In this document: positions 43,463 through 52,243 of the stretch, in pieces | Numbering within the stretch: position 1 is the first letter of the stretch | How the letters are laid out: every line of letters starts with the position of its first letter | NCBI RefSeq assembly: GCF_002197845.1 | Contig: NZ_NIDE01000017.1 | Coordinates: 1,534,712-1,598,711, forward strand | Length of the DNA: 64,000 nucleotides | From: Fimbriiglobus ruber | GTDB taxonomy: Bacteria; Planctomycetota; Planctomycetia; Gemmatales; Gemmataceae | Direction: 5' to 3' | Notes under the pieces: model-generated | What the model saw: the letters and a program-made list of their open reading frames with translations, nothing else | What the model was told of the DNA's origin: nothing | The model's database searches: none | Position numbers and translations under genes: made by a program

Positions 43463-44808
43463 CTACAAGGTCTTCAGGTATTCGATCACGGCCGCGCGCT
43501 CGGCTTCCGTCAGTTCGTCTCCGAAGGTGTGGCCGCCGTTGCCCTGACCCCGCCGGGTCGTGTCGTAAACATTTCTCCGCTCGGCGTAAGGCAGTTTGGC
43601 GTCGGGCGGCTCCACGGTCGCAACCTTCCAGCCCACCCGGACCGGGTCGTAGTCTTCCTCGGCCGTCCGGTACGAGCGGGTAAACACCCTCGGCCGGGCT
43701 TTCGAGTTGAGGACGTGATAGAGCGTCGGGACGGAGGCGTTGTGAAAGTAGGGTGCCGTCGCCCACACGCCGTCGAGGGGTGGGGCTTGGTAGCCGCGGG
43801 CCGGGAGGAACCTGTACGGCTTGCCGTCCGGGCCGACCTCACGGGCCAGCCAGGTGGAATTCATCAGCTCCACTTCCCGGTCCGTAACCGCCTCCGCCAG
43901 GACCGGGTCGGTCCCCAGGTCTTTGAGCGGGACGATTCGGTTCGGGTAAGTCCAGGCCGTGTCGTGCGTCCCGTGGCAGCGGGCGCAGTGTTCCTTGAAC
44001 AGCGCCCCGCCCCGGGCCGCTTCCTTACCGTCCACCGGGAACGGGTAAGCCGGCGGTTTCGTACTCACGACGAACGAATGGATGTCGGCGAACACCGGCT
44101 CGTGTTTCTTGATGTACTCCGGGGAGTGGAACGGGTGGAGTAGGGTGATGAGATCGACCCGGGCGGATTGGGCCGCCATCGCGCCGGTCCAGTCGCGGGT
44201 TTTCTTCTTCTTGAGTTGCCACCAGGCCGGCGGGTCGCTGAGAACGTCCCGGGCGAGTTCGCCGCCCGGTTGGCCGGGGCGGAGGTTGAGTTCGGCGTCG
44301 CGGAATCGCATCAGGTACGCCCCGGGCGAGACGGCGTCGATCGTCCCCGGGCGTAGCTGAACTGAAACGGGATGTCGATCTTCAACCCGGTGGCAGCCAT
44401 CAGGTCGTCGGTCAGGGATTGGAAATCCAGGGACGCGTTCCCGAGCCCGAGGTACGTCTTCCCGGCGATCGTCCCGGTGTGGCAGAGCGCGCACGTGATC
44501 GTGATGCCGTCGACGAACAGCCCCTTGGCCTTAACCAACCCGACCGGGAGGCCGCGGCCGTCGGCCGTCGCCGGGAGGAGGCCGTACCGCTCCCGGACGG
44601 CCCGGTCGTAATCGGCCGGCTTTTCCTTGAGCCCCCACTGCTTCCAGAGCGCGTCGTAGGCGGAGGTCGTCCAGAGGGGCGGATTTAGTGCGAGATGTCG
44701 GACGGCTTCCCGGCCGCGGTCGGGGCTCGGGCTGGTTGGTTCGACGGCTGGCGCCGGCCCGGCGAGGCCGAGCGCGGCGGCGAGCAAGGCGGCGGATGAC
44801 GTGCGCAC
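43463..44808 (-). pseudogene. Di-haem c-type cytochrome (peroxidase-like), one frame break
   Basis: Exported protein with two haem c sites: ITCALCHTGTIAG in the first part and HCARCHGTHDTAW in the second. The signal peptide is SSAALLAAALGLAGPAPA. The second half has the VPLKDLGTDP and GYQAPPLDGVWATAPYFHN elements common in bacterial di-haem cytochrome c peroxidase-like proteins. The start is GTG at 44808, five bases after gggaggt. The frame breaks at 44345-44348; one added base restores about 447 residues ending VIEYLKTL. Two copies of a 14-bp palindrome upstream suggest control by the nearby TetR regulator. Confidence 0.75.
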
Positions 44809-44891
44809 GACTACCTCCCTTCGGAAACGACTCACGACCTGGCTACGGGGTGAAGAGGTCGTGGGACGACGGGAAAGCCCGACGGTTTAAA

Positions 44892-44905
44892 GTGACTTCG
44901 CTCAC
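44892..44905. promoter_or_regulatory. Candidate TetR operator 1 (cytochrome promoter)
   Basis: gtgacttcgctcac is a GTGA-N6-TCAC palindrome, set in aaagtga......tcacattgta. The same flanks occur at the TetR promoter (47038-47051). It lies 84 bases upstream of the cytochrome GTG. Confidence 0.6.
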
Positions 44906-44940
44906 ATTGTAATCGGGGCGAGCGCGTCGTCAAGGATAAA

Positions 44941-44954
44941 ATGAGCGCAGTCAC
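44941..44954. promoter_or_regulatory. Candidate TetR operator 2 (cytochrome promoter)
   Basis: atgagcgcagtcac matches RTGA-N6-TCAC with one half-site base changed; read on the minus strand it is aaagtgactgcgctcat. It lies 35 bases from operator 1, between the kinase stop and the cytochrome gene. Confidence 0.5.
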
Positions 44955-44973
44955 TTTACGGCGACCCACGTTC

Positions 44974-46383
44974 CTAGTCCCACGCCGCGACCGCGTACTC
45001 GCTGTCGGTGACCGCCCGGACGTCGACCCGGGCTCGCAGCCGGTGCAATAGTGTGGTCAGTCCCATGTGCCAGCGCGCGGAGAAGACGCCGAGCGGGAAA
45101 CCGCGGGCCCACCGCGAACGGAGGAGCCGTTTGATGAGAGCGATCCCGTCGCGCAAATACGCGCCGTCGCCGAAATCGAACGGCCCACCGGCCGCGCAGG
45201 GGCGATTCATCCACTCGGCCCACTCTCCGAGTACCCCCGGGTCGACCGGATCGAAACCTTCTGTCGGGCCCAGTCCGACGAACCCGTGGAACACCGCGGC
45301 CCGGTCGGCCGGGGTCTGCCGGGTCGCGCGCTCCCACCGGCGGGCCCACTCCCACTCCTCGGCCGAGTAGGTCCGGACGCACCCGAAGTCGACCAGCCCG
45401 AGTCGGCCGTCCGGGGCGAACAGGACGTTGCCGGGGTGCGGGTCGGCGTAAAGCATCCGGCCGGTGTAGTGGAGGCGGGCGTAAGACCGGCAGAGCCCGG
45501 TCCCGAAGTGGTCGCGCAACCGTTGGGACGGGTCGCCCGCCAGGAAGTCGGACAGGTGGACGCCGGGAACCCGTTCCATCGTCAGCACCCGGCCGGTCGA
45601 GAGTTCGTCGTAGACCCGGGGGACGATGACGCCGTCGCTCTCGCGGAACAGGGCCCGGGCCGACCGCAGGGCCGCGGCCTCCGCCCGGTAGTCGGTCTCC
45701 CGCTCGATCGTCCGGCAGATGTCCGCGAGGTAGGTCGCGAGCCCGGCCCGCTCCCGCGCGGGGCGGAGCGGGGAGAGGAGAAGACCGAGCAGTCGGAAGT
45801 CCGCCAGGATGGACTTCGCGATCGCCGGGTATTGAACTTTGACCGCGACCTCCCGGCCGGACGGGAGGACGGCCCGGTGGACCTGGCCCAGAGACGCGAC
45901 CGCGAACGGCCGGAGGTCGAAGACGGCGAACGCGTCCCCCGGGTCGCAGCCGAATTCGCCGCGGAGTTGCTCGCGGACGAGCGCGGGGTGCATCGGCGGG
46001 GCTTCGAAGTGGAGGCGGTCCAGCGTGTCGACGAACTCGGACGGGAGGAGACCGGGGAGGTTGGCCAGCCCCTGCCCGGCCTTCATCGCGGCCCCGCGGA
46101 GGTAGCCCATCCCCGCGACTACCGCCGCCGCAGCCCGGAGGTGGGCCTTGGCCCGCTCCCGCTCGCGGCGGTCGGCGTCGCGAAACAGCCACCGCGCCCA
46201 GTACCCCAGGTACGGCAGGCCCACCCGGACCTGGAGCCCGCCAATCACCCAGAGCCGTCGCATCACGCCGACCGGCGGCCGGCCGGCCAGCGCCGCGGCG
46301 GCTTCCGGGGTCAGCCCCGGCGGCAGGTCGCCCGCGGGTCCGGCCGCGCGAAGCGCCACGACTACCTCGTCGATCGACGGCAC
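44974..46383 (-). CDS. ABC1/UbiB family atypical kinase-like protein
   Basis: 469-residue member of the UbiB/ABC1/ADCK family, linked to quinone biosynthesis or lipid handling. All hallmark motifs are visible: AAMKAGQGLANLPGLLPSEF (the KxGQ regulatory motif), VAVKVQYPAI (ATP-site Lys), ERETDYRAEAAAL (ExD), LYADPHPGNVLFAPDG (catalytic loop) and LVDFGCVRTYS (metal-binding DFG). The start is eight bases after the TetR stop, so the two form one operon. The pairing with a TetR regulator and a di-haem cytochrome under similar operators suggests a respiratory or redox link, which is inference. Confidence 0.9.
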   Translation of the reverse strand: MPSIDEVVVALRAAGPAGDLPPGLTPEAAAALAGRPPVGVMRRLWVIGGLQVRVGLPYLGYWARWLFRDADRRERERAKAHLRAAAAVVAGMGYLRGAAMKAGQGLANLPGLLPSEFVDTLDRLHFEAPPMHPALVREQLRGEFGCDPGDAFAVFDLRPFAVASLGQVHRAVLPSGREVAVKVQYPAIAKSILADFRLLGLLLSPLRPARERAGLATYLADICRTIERETDYRAEAAALRSARALFRESDGVIVPRVYDELSTGRVLTMERVPGVHLSDFLAGDPSQRLRDHFGTGLCRSYARLHYTGRMLYADPHPGNVLFAPDGRLGLVDFGCVRTYSAEEWEWARRWERATRQTPADRAAVFHGFVGLGPTEGFDPVDPGVLGEWAEWMNRPCAAGGPFDFGDGAYLRDGIALIKRLLRSRWARGFPLGVFSARWHMGLTTLLHRLRARVDVRAVTDSEYAVAAWD

Positions 46384-46391
46384 CGGTCACC

Positions 46392-47021
46392 TCACTTTCG
46401 GGGCCGGGTGGCGCCCGCGGCGGTCGGCCCGGCGGCGTCGAGCCAGCCGACGAACGCCCGCACGGAGTGATCGAGGACCGCGAGGGTCTCGTCGCGGTCG
46501 GGCGGGGGGGCGGCGGCCCAGAAGGTCAAAACCCCGGCGTAAAGGGACCAGTACAGGTGTTCGGTCACGGGCCCGGTGGGAACGGCCGGCCGGTGAGTCG
46601 CGAGGAGGCCCCGGACCCGATCCAGGTGGCCTGCGCGGACCGCCGCCGTCTCGGGGTCGTCGGCCGCGCCGGAGGGGGGCTTGAGAACCGCTTCGAGGAC
46701 CGGGATGAAGTAGTCGCGGTGCGGTTCGAGGGCGCGGAGTTCGTCCACGATAAGGGTGAACAGTTGCTCGTCAAGTGTGGCCGTTCGGGCAGCACGCGCG
46801 TCCCAGGCGGCCCGGGCGTCGGCCAGCGAAACAGCGGCGAGGGCGACCGCGACCGCCTCTTTGGTGCGGAAATAGTTAAACAGCGTCCCGGTCGCGATGT
46901 CCGCGGCCCGGGCGACGTCGCGGGTGGTGACCGCGGCGAACCCTCGCTTCGCGAAGAGCCGGTGTGCCACCCGGAGAATGCGCTCCCGGGCGGCCGTCTT
47001 CTGAGCCGCGGTGATCCTCAC
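46392..47021 (-). CDS. TetR/AcrR family transcriptional regulator
   Basis: 209-residue repressor-type protein. The N-terminal helix-turn-helix is clear: ERILRVAHRLFAKRGFAAVT, TRDVARAADI, then ATGTLFNYFRTKEAVAVAL. The ligand-binding domain is Ala/Leu-rich and not assignable. The start is GTG with gaggg six bases upstream. A GTGA-N6-TCAC palindrome lies 17-30 bases before the start, so it probably controls itself and the ABC1-type kinase that follows at eight bases. The same site occurs twice before the di-haem cytochrome gene. Confidence 0.9.
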   Translation of the reverse strand: MRITAAQKTAARERILRVAHRLFAKRGFAAVTTRDVARAADIATGTLFNYFRTKEAVAVALAAVSLADARAAWDARAARTATLDEQLFTLIVDELRALEPHRDYFIPVLEAVLKPPSGAADDPETAAVRAGHLDRVRGLLATHRPAVPTGPVTEHLYWSLYAGVLTFWAAAPPPDRDETLAVLDHSVRAFVGWLDAAGPTAAGATRPRK

Positions 47022-47037
47022 GACACGCCCTCACAAA

Positions 47038-47051
47038 GTGAACGTGGTCAC
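47038..47051. promoter_or_regulatory. Candidate TetR operator 3 (TetR-kinase operon promoter)
   Basis: gtgaacgtggtcac, a GTGA-N6-TCAC palindrome set in aaagtga......tcacattgta, shares its outer flanks exactly with operator 1. It lies directly upstream of the TetR GTG, where binding would block transcription. Confidence 0.65.
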
Positions 47052-47100
47052 ATTGTACAGTCTTGCGGGGCCGGGGTGTAGTTCAGGACCGCTCGCCGGC

Positions 47101-47381
47101 TAGAGCATTTTCACTTCCAGTCTGGCGGCTGACCCATGATCGTTGGTTTTCAAGCGTTACGGCCAATCCCGCTTGCTGTAGGTCTTTACGCCGGAGGCGT
47201 TGCAGCGATTAGTTGTGGCAATCGCGAACCGGTGGTGTCGCTGCGCTCAACCACCGGCTAATCGCTGCGACGCCTCCGGCGTAAAGATTAGAACATTTTT
47301 ACCTCCAATCTGGCGGCTGACCCGTGATCGTTGCCTTTAAGATCAAGGTTGGGCCGCCAGACTGAGAGTAAAAGTGCTCTA
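47101..47381. repeat. Nested repeat block in an 803-bp gene-free gap
   Basis: A unit of about 45 bases (47101-47145) recurs in direct orientation at 47289-47333, and about 30 bases of it in inverse orientation at 47351-47381; the shared core is tctggcggctgaccc. Between them, 47184-47212 and 47258-47286 are 29-base near-perfect inverted arms around another small inverted pair. This layered layout suggests a non-coding mobile element or one element inserted in another. No gene was seen in 47059-47861. Confidence 0.7.
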
Positions 47382-47475
47382 ACGTCGCGAATTCAGGTCG
47401 TTGACGACCTGTCGGCAAATTTACTTCGGCCTCGCTTCTCGGGACTGTATCCTTCGGTCGATCCGAACACACATC

Positions 47476-47660
47476 CGCGCAAAAACCTCCCCCGACCCGG
47501 GCGTGCAAGTCGATGCTCGACGACGAAACGCGGTCTACTGGGCTGACAATTTTCCGTGTAGGGATGTCCTGATCCGTCCACTGTCAACAAACACGCTAAA
47601 AGGTGCGAAAAGCGCAGAAATTCCCTCGGCCCCGGTTTCGTGGTCCGGGCGGTCACCTCT
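47476..47660. repeat. Dispersed ~180-bp repeat, copy 2
   Basis: Partner of 35845-36028, in the same orientation and also between genes. Shared blocks are gtcgatgctcgacgacgaaa, attttccgtg, aaacacgct and aggtgcgaaaagcg. Neither copy has visible terminal inverted repeats or target duplications. Confidence 0.65.
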
Positions 47661-47861
47661 GCGCCGCAAAATGGCGGTCGCATACGGCTCCCACCCGGCG
47701 TACAAGGTTAGTCTGAGGTCGAAGGGGAGGCCCGATCCGCTCGGGGGATCGGCGTGTCAGGACCGCTCGCAGGATGCCGGCATCCCGGCCGCATCACGGG
47801 CCGATACCGGCGCTATCCCCAACGGGCGCCGTCCGTGATCGCGAGCTTCCCGGTTCGCCCA

Positions 47862-48536
47862 CTACGACGGCCGTGTGACTTCCGGGTAGTATTGCGGGGC
47901 TTCGCGCCGGTCGAACATGCCGTAGTCGCGCACCACGCGAATGCGGCGGAGCCTCGCGCCGTCCGGTAAGGAGACTGTGCCCTCAAAGGCTTCGGCGGCG
48001 GTCTGGCCGTGCCACGACGCGAGCAGAATGACGGCGCCGGGTGTCAGAACGGCGTCGAACACGTCCCAGGTGACGAGCCCCGGTGCCTCAGGCGCGAGGC
48101 CCAGCCACCAGGCGACGTCCTCCGGGGTGGAGCCTTTCACCCACTCGGCCGGTCGCCGGGCATCGATCAGAGTCACCGTGGTCCCCTCGCCCGTCTCCGT
48201 CTCGTCCAGCCTCTGTTCTCGAAGGATGTGGCCGGCAGGCGGCGCGGTGTCCCGCGTCACCTGGCCGACGCGCAGGTGGTAGTCCGAGAGGATTTCGGAG
48301 CGGCCCCTCTCTTGCACCTCGTGATGCTTCGCCCGGGTGCGCCAGCGGACCAGTGCCTTTTCGTCGCGCCAACCTGAAAGCGACAAGATCCACCCCTCGC
48401 GGGTGAGGCTCTTGTAGCGGATGTTGTCCACGAATCCGTCGATCTCCTCCAGTTCGGGACGAAGCATCTTGGCGTTGCCGAGGTAGGCGTCCCACTGGTC
48501 GGTCTTCGGGCGGACTTCGAACAGGACGGAAAACAT
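47862..48536 (-). CDS. Antibiotic biosynthesis monooxygenase (ABM) domain protein
   Basis: 224-residue soluble protein. The N-terminal ABM domain is recognised by MFSVLFEVRPKTDQWDAYLG, LEEIDGFVDNIRYKSLTREG and LSLSGWRDEKALVRWRTRAK HH, a dimeric alpha/beta barrel fold. A second half of similar size (VTLIDARRPAEWV, GLVTWDVFDAVLTPGAVILL ASW) looks like a divergent second ABM repeat. Such proteins may be cofactor-free oxygenases or haem-related enzymes. aggag lies seven bases before the ATG. The alkyltransferase gene lies downstream of its divergent neighbour region at 48614, in the same direction. Confidence 0.8.
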   Translation of the reverse strand: MFSVLFEVRPKTDQWDAYLGNAKMLRPELEEIDGFVDNIRYKSLTREGWILSLSGWRDEKALVRWRTRAKHHEVQERGRSEILSDYHLRVGQVTRDTAPPAGHILREQRLDETETGEGTTVTLIDARRPAEWVKGSTPEDVAWWLGLAPEAPGLVTWDVFDAVLTPGAVILLASWHGQTAAEAFEGTVSLPDGARLRRIRVVRDYGMFDRREAPQYYPEVTRPS

Positions 48537-48613
48537 GAACTTCTCCTGGCCTCATTCGGTCTGCGCCGCAACGCAGGCGCCAAGTCATTTCGCGGACGGC
48601 GCGATCGGTATCG

Positions 48614-49114
48614 TCAGCTCTTGGTGTCAGCATCCGGCATGCCTTCCAGCCGAAGTAACAACGACTTCGTCGCGAGTCCCCCGGCGTACCCCGTTAATTT
48701 GCCGGACGACCCGATCACGCGGTGGCACGGTCCGATGATCGATATGGGGTTCTTCCCGTTGGCAGCCCCGACGGCGCGGGCCGCCGTGGGGTGCCCGATT
48801 TGTCGCGCGAGGTCGCCGTAACTCCGGGTTTCGCCGAACGGAATGCTCATCATCGCTCCCCACACCTTCTTCTGGAACGGGGTGCCCACGAAATCGAGCG
48901 CGACCGAAAACACCTTCCGCTTTCCCGCGAAATACTCGTTTAATTGCCGTTCCGTCTCGACGAGTACCGGGTGGTGCGGATCTTCCGGGCCGGCTTCGAG
49001 TCGCACGCGCGCCGGGTCGTCGTCTTCCCAGAGAATGGCCGCCAACCCCTTTTCACTGCCGACGAGTTTGAGATTGCCCACGGGGGATTTCATCGTCTTG
49101 TGAACGTAGTTCAT
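48614..49114 (-). CDS. ogt: Methylated-DNA-[protein]-cysteine S-methyltransferase
   Basis: DNA repair suicide enzyme that moves the alkyl group from O6-alkylguanine to its own cysteine. The 166 residues are typical for Ogt. Visible motifs: DFVGTPFQKKVWGAMMSIPF, GETRSYGDLARQIGHPTAAR, the arginine finger AVGAANGKNP, and the active site ISIIGPCHRVIGSSGKLTGY. There is no Ada N-terminal domain. It lies 77 bases before (upstream of) the ABM-domain gene in the same orientation. A clear and confident call. Confidence 0.95.
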   Translation of the reverse strand: MNYVHKTMKSPVGNLKLVGSEKGLAAILWEDDDPARVRLEAGPEDPHHPVLVETERQLNEYFAGKRKVFSVALDFVGTPFQKKVWGAMMSIPFGETRSYGDLARQIGHPTAARAVGAANGKNPISIIGPCHRVIGSSGKLTGYAGGLATKSLLLRLEGMPDADTKS

Positions 49115-49472
49115 GGTGACGCCCTTTTGCTACGGCCCAATGCCTTCGGCTTCATACGCCGTAAACTTCGCCCGGCCGATCCAGAACAGAGCGATACCAA
49201 GTTATACCGAACGACATACGAGCCGATCGATCTCGGTTGGTGCGTCGGGCTAGTTTCAGCCGTCGCAGGTAGAAGAAAAATGTGAGGGCGTGGATCAGAA
49301 AGGTGGAAAAGAGGGACATCGTCGCCGCGCGGTCGGCGATTCCAGGACGCCGTGGTCGCTGCGCGATGGTGTGGGACAAGTGCGGCGGCAGGTCACACTT
49401 TCGTGTGACGGCACTGCCGCGCTCGGACCAAATCGCGCGTCGCTCTTGTTCACAAAGGCGCACGCAAGGAGG
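49115..49472. other. Gene-free 358-bp stretch
   Basis: No gene supported. A short open frame on the minus strand has poor composition. The stretch is rich in irregular A+T-containing sequence and probably carries the promoter of the alkyltransferase gene. Confidence 0.45.
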
Positions 49473-50021
49473 CTACAATCCGGCCACCTTCTTGATCGCC
49501 TCGGCAACGGCCTCCGCCGTTTTCCCAGTCGTGTCGATTGTCCGTTCCGTAATTCCTGGAAGTTCGGGGTAGCTGAAAAGAGGGTGTTTGTGTTCGTAGA
49601 AACTCGCGCGCCCTAATTCCGCGAGTACGTTATGGTTCGCTTCATGTCCATTCCGATCAGTCAACCTCTTGAGAATGTCTTTCCATTCGGCCGTCAAGAA
49701 AAACGGATAGATCTCACGCTTTACCTTCTGAAGAATGCCCATCCATTCATTCGCTCCCCTGGTCGCCCCCGGAGAAGTCAGTCCGTCCGGTTCGCCCCAC
49801 GCCAGTTCCACCACCAAGACGGGCTCCTTTGCGAGTTGGAGGTCGGCGTACCGAAATTCCGGCTCCGCGTATCGCCACTCGTCCTTGCCCCAGTACGCAT
49901 CGAGGTTAATGTGGCGCCCCGATTTTCCGAGATGAGCTTGAAGCTGTTTGCGAACGGCGCTCTTCCCCACGCCGGGAGGGCCGCGAAGAATGATGGCCTT
50001 GAGAACGGGACTGGTACTCAC
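49473..50021 (-). CDS. P-loop kinase-like protein (AAA_33 / zeta-toxin type)
   Basis: 182-residue ATP-binding protein. The N-terminus is LKAIILRGPPGVGKSAVRKQ, a Walker A motif with Thr/Ser at the end as in small-molecule kinases. It is followed by a Walker B-like VLVVELAWGEP and an Arg/Lys-rich lid (WKDILKRLTDRNGHEANHNV). The C-terminus ITERTIDTTGKTAEAVAEAI is common in AAA_33/CPT-like kinases. The start is chosen as the GTG with ggag eight bases upstream, in preference to another GTG 30 bases earlier. The substrate is unknown. Confidence 0.75.
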   Translation of the reverse strand: MSTSPVLKAIILRGPPGVGKSAVRKQLQAHLGKSGRHINLDAYWGKDEWRYAEPEFRYADLQLAKEPVLVVELAWGEPDGLTSPGATRGANEWMGILQKVKREIYPFFLTAEWKDILKRLTDRNGHEANHNVLAELGRASFYEHKHPLFSYPELPGITERTIDTTGKTAEAVAEAIKKVAGL

Positions 50022-50071
50022 GTTTTTTCTCCAACGATCAATGAAACTCACCTACCCAACTCCGTATTGCG

Positions 50072-50608
50072 TCACCCGACGGTCTTCCGATAGCAATGTT
50101 CAAAGAGTAACTGCCATTCCAGCGCCTGAACCCGCTTCGCCAACTCTTCCTCGCTGGTGCCGCCGCCGCGTACGCGCTCACAAAAGTCCACGAACGCCGT
50201 GGGGCTCGTGTACGAATAACCCAGCGCGGGCGTTTCCGAGGCGAGCCGGGAGAGGACCAGGTGCGATCCGACTTGCCGCCACCAGTATTTGCTGTTCGAC
50301 GGATCCGGTTCGCGGCGGTGGAGAATCGCGTGCCAGAAACTTCCCTCGGCCGTGGGCAAGTCCTGGCTAATAGCGTGCGCTTCGTCGTGGAAGTCGTGAT
50401 AGAGGAAGAGACCGGCGAGGCAAGCCTGGGCAGCTTCGCGGTCGCGCACCGGCTGCGCGAAGTCGCGGCTGGGGTCGAACGCCGACAGGGCCGCGCGAGC
50501 CGCCGCGTTGGGAGTCCCTGGGCCCAACTCCGCAACTCGAATCGGGAGAACGAGGGCGGCCACGGCGGAGCCGTATGCGTTCGGATCGAACGAAAAGGGT
50601 TCACTCAT
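50072..50608 (-). CDS. Hypothetical soluble protein, 178 residues
   Basis: Protein of unknown function. It starts MSEPFSFDPNAYGSAVAALV and contains LAGLFLYHDFHDEAHAISQD, then SFWHAILHRREPDPSNSKYW. The HAI.HRREPD..N..YW pattern, rich in His, Glu and Asp, looks conserved and could bind a metal. This pattern is seen in proteins from planctomycetes and some other bacteria, as I recall. No membrane segment. It may be co-transcribed with the kinase-like gene 50 bases downstream. The start is at the ATG nearest the conserved part. Confidence 0.7.
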   Translation of the reverse strand: MSEPFSFDPNAYGSAVAALVLPIRVAELGPGTPNAAARAALSAFDPSRDFAQPVRDREAAQACLAGLFLYHDFHDEAHAISQDLPTAEGSFWHAILHRREPDPSNSKYWWRQVGSHLVLSRLASETPALGYSYTSPTAFVDFCERVRGGGTSEEELAKRVQALEWQLLFEHCYRKTVG

Positions 50609-50682
50609 ACCGACGATCATACCGGAACAAGGCGACGGCGGCACGACGGAAGGCCGTCGTGCCGCCGTCCACACTTCCTCGG

Positions 50683-51156
50683 CTACTTCGACGCTAATTT
50701 GATGTCGTGCGTTTGCTTGCCGGATTTGACCGTCACTTTCAGGTCGGTCGTGGCGAGTTCTTCGTACTTCGCCGGGATCGGGACGAATACGAGGCCGACA
50801 TCTTTCGGCACCACCATCCCGGCCGAGGAATTTTCCTTGGCCGGCGGTTTCGGCCCGGCGGGCGTCTTCGGGGGCGGCGGCATGCCCTTCAGGATGGACG
50901 TCTTGACCACCAGTTTGCAGTCGCCGAGCGGCGGTTCTTTCAGCGTGTAGCCGCCGTCCGGGCGGACATCGCAGCCGACCGCGTTCACGCCGTCGGCGGA
51001 GTAAATCTCCACCCGGCCGCCGCCGATCGGCTTGTCGTCCAGCGCGATCATGCCGGTCAGTTCACCGCCGCGATTCAAACCGTCCGGCTTCTCGCAGGAC
51101 GTAAGGAAGAGCGCGGCAGCCGTCACGACGGCCGCCGCGGCGAATCGCGAAATCAT
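50683..51156 (-). CDS. Carboxypeptidase-regulatory-like lipoprotein
   Basis: 157-residue secreted lipoprotein with leader ISRFAAAAVVTAAALFLTSC. The rest is a beta-sandwich of the type placed after DUF1559 genes in planctomycetes: LTGMIALDDKPIGGGRVEIY, VRPDGGYTLKEPPLGDCKLV and a Pro-rich insert, then KYEELATTDLKVTVKSG. This pattern (GxV..dg.p..g..V.f, PdG.Y....P.G) marks a transthyretin-like/CarboxypepD_reg fold. It starts 25 bases after the DUF1559 gene stop, so the two form an operon. Function unknown. Confidence 0.8.
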   Translation of the reverse strand: MISRFAAAAVVTAAALFLTSCEKPDGLNRGGELTGMIALDDKPIGGGRVEIYSADGVNAVGCDVRPDGGYTLKEPPLGDCKLVVKTSILKGMPPPPKTPAGPKPPAKENSSAGMVVPKDVGLVFVPIPAKYEELATTDLKVTVKSGKQTHDIKLASK

Positions 51157-51181
51157 GGGAGGGTTCTCGCGGGCGGGTCGG

Positions 51182-52132
51182 TTAGTTCCAGTCGCTACCA
51201 AGGATCTGGCCGTCGCCCGGGTCGACCGCGTAGCCCCAGGTGGTCGCGGAGATGCTCGGGCTAACCGACCGGACGCTGCCGTCGCCCATCGCCACCATGA
51301 TCCCGCCGGCGCTGAACGCCTGCGGGAGGGTCGGGTCGCAGTTGGCCTGGGTGACGGCCGTCTGGAACTTGATGTTCGGGGCCTTCAGCCCGGCGAACAT
51401 CGGGGCGAACGTCGGGTCCCAGCCGCCGTGGAACAGCAGGTTGGCCTTGGACCCACAGACCATTAGCTTCTCGGCCAGAAAAATCGTGTTCGACGTGCCG
51501 TCCGGGATGGTACCGACGGTGTAGTTGGTGTACCAGTTGTCCGAGTTGTTCGGGTTACCGGCGCGGAGCCCGAAGACCTGGTAGTTGTAAGCGTAGCTCG
51601 TCGCCGACCAGTCGCTGTTCGCGCCGCCGTTGAGCCAGCTGTACGACAGCGTGAAGAAATCCTGCGGGCTCGGGTCGAGCGGGGCCTTGAAGGTTTTCAG
51701 TTGGACGGTCCAGACGTTCGTCGTCCCGACGGTCGAAAACAGTTGCTGCCCGTTGTTCGGGGCGTAAAGCGGGGCCTGTTCCAGGAACGGCATCAGGTGG
51801 TAATACATCGTCACGTCGCCGATCAACGACTGCCACGGGCCGCGGTACGTGCCGCTGATGTACCCGGCCGGGTTGCCCCCGGGTTGGCCGACGTGCATCC
51901 ACCAGGCGTTCCAGGCGACCGGGATCGACCCGCGGGTGTCGTTCGCGCTGTGGGTCGCCAGCACAATTTGCTTCATATTGTTTTGCGACTGGGACCGGGC
52001 GGCCGCCTCCCGGACCTTCTGGACGGCGGGCAAGAGGAGCCCGATCAGAATCGCGATGATCGCGATGACGACCAATAATTCGATCAGCGTGAAGCCGCCG
52101 CGGCGGCCCCACCGACGAGGGGAGAGAGGCAT
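51182..52132 (-). CDS. DUF1559 domain prepilin-like protein
   Basis: 316-residue protein of the planctomycete DUF1559 family, processed and displayed like type II/IV pseudopilins. It has the prepilin cleavage site and helix [19 protein letters not shown], then [20 protein letters not shown], the middle motif [20 protein letters not shown] and the H-x9-DG-type C-terminal motif [16 protein letters not shown]. This family is expanded to tens of copies per genome in these bacteria; roles in surface structures are suspected. It is followed by a secreted carboxypeptidase-regulatory-like lipoprotein, the usual arrangement. Confidence 0.93.
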   Translation of the reverse strand: MPLSPRRWGRRGGFTLIELLVVIAIIAILIGLLLPAVQKVREAAARSQSQNNMKQIVLATHSANDTRGSIPVAWNAWWMHVGQPGGNPAGYISGTYRGPWQSLIGDVTMYYHLMPFLEQAPLYAPNNGQQLFSTVGTTNVWTVQLKTFKAPLDPSPQDFFTLSYSWLNGGANSDWSATSYAYNYQVFGLRAGNPNNSDNWYTNYTVGTIPDGTSNTIFLAEKLMVCGSKANLLFHGGWDPTFAPMFAGLKAPNIKFQTAVTQANCDPTLPQAFSAGGIMVAMGDGSVRSVSPSISATTWGYAVDPGDGQILGSDWN

Positions 52133-52243
52133 AACATTCCAGCCGAACGAGTACAGTAAAAAAGGAGAAGGGCGGGTGAATCGCCCTCATAATTCTTTAA
52201 CCGATTCAGAATTCGGACGCAAGCTTCTCCCGGGTGTCAACGC

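Noticed and set aside
49152-49463. Minus-strand open frame with a hydrophobic patch
   Set aside because: No ribosome-binding site, start uncertain and composition unlike neighbouring genes.
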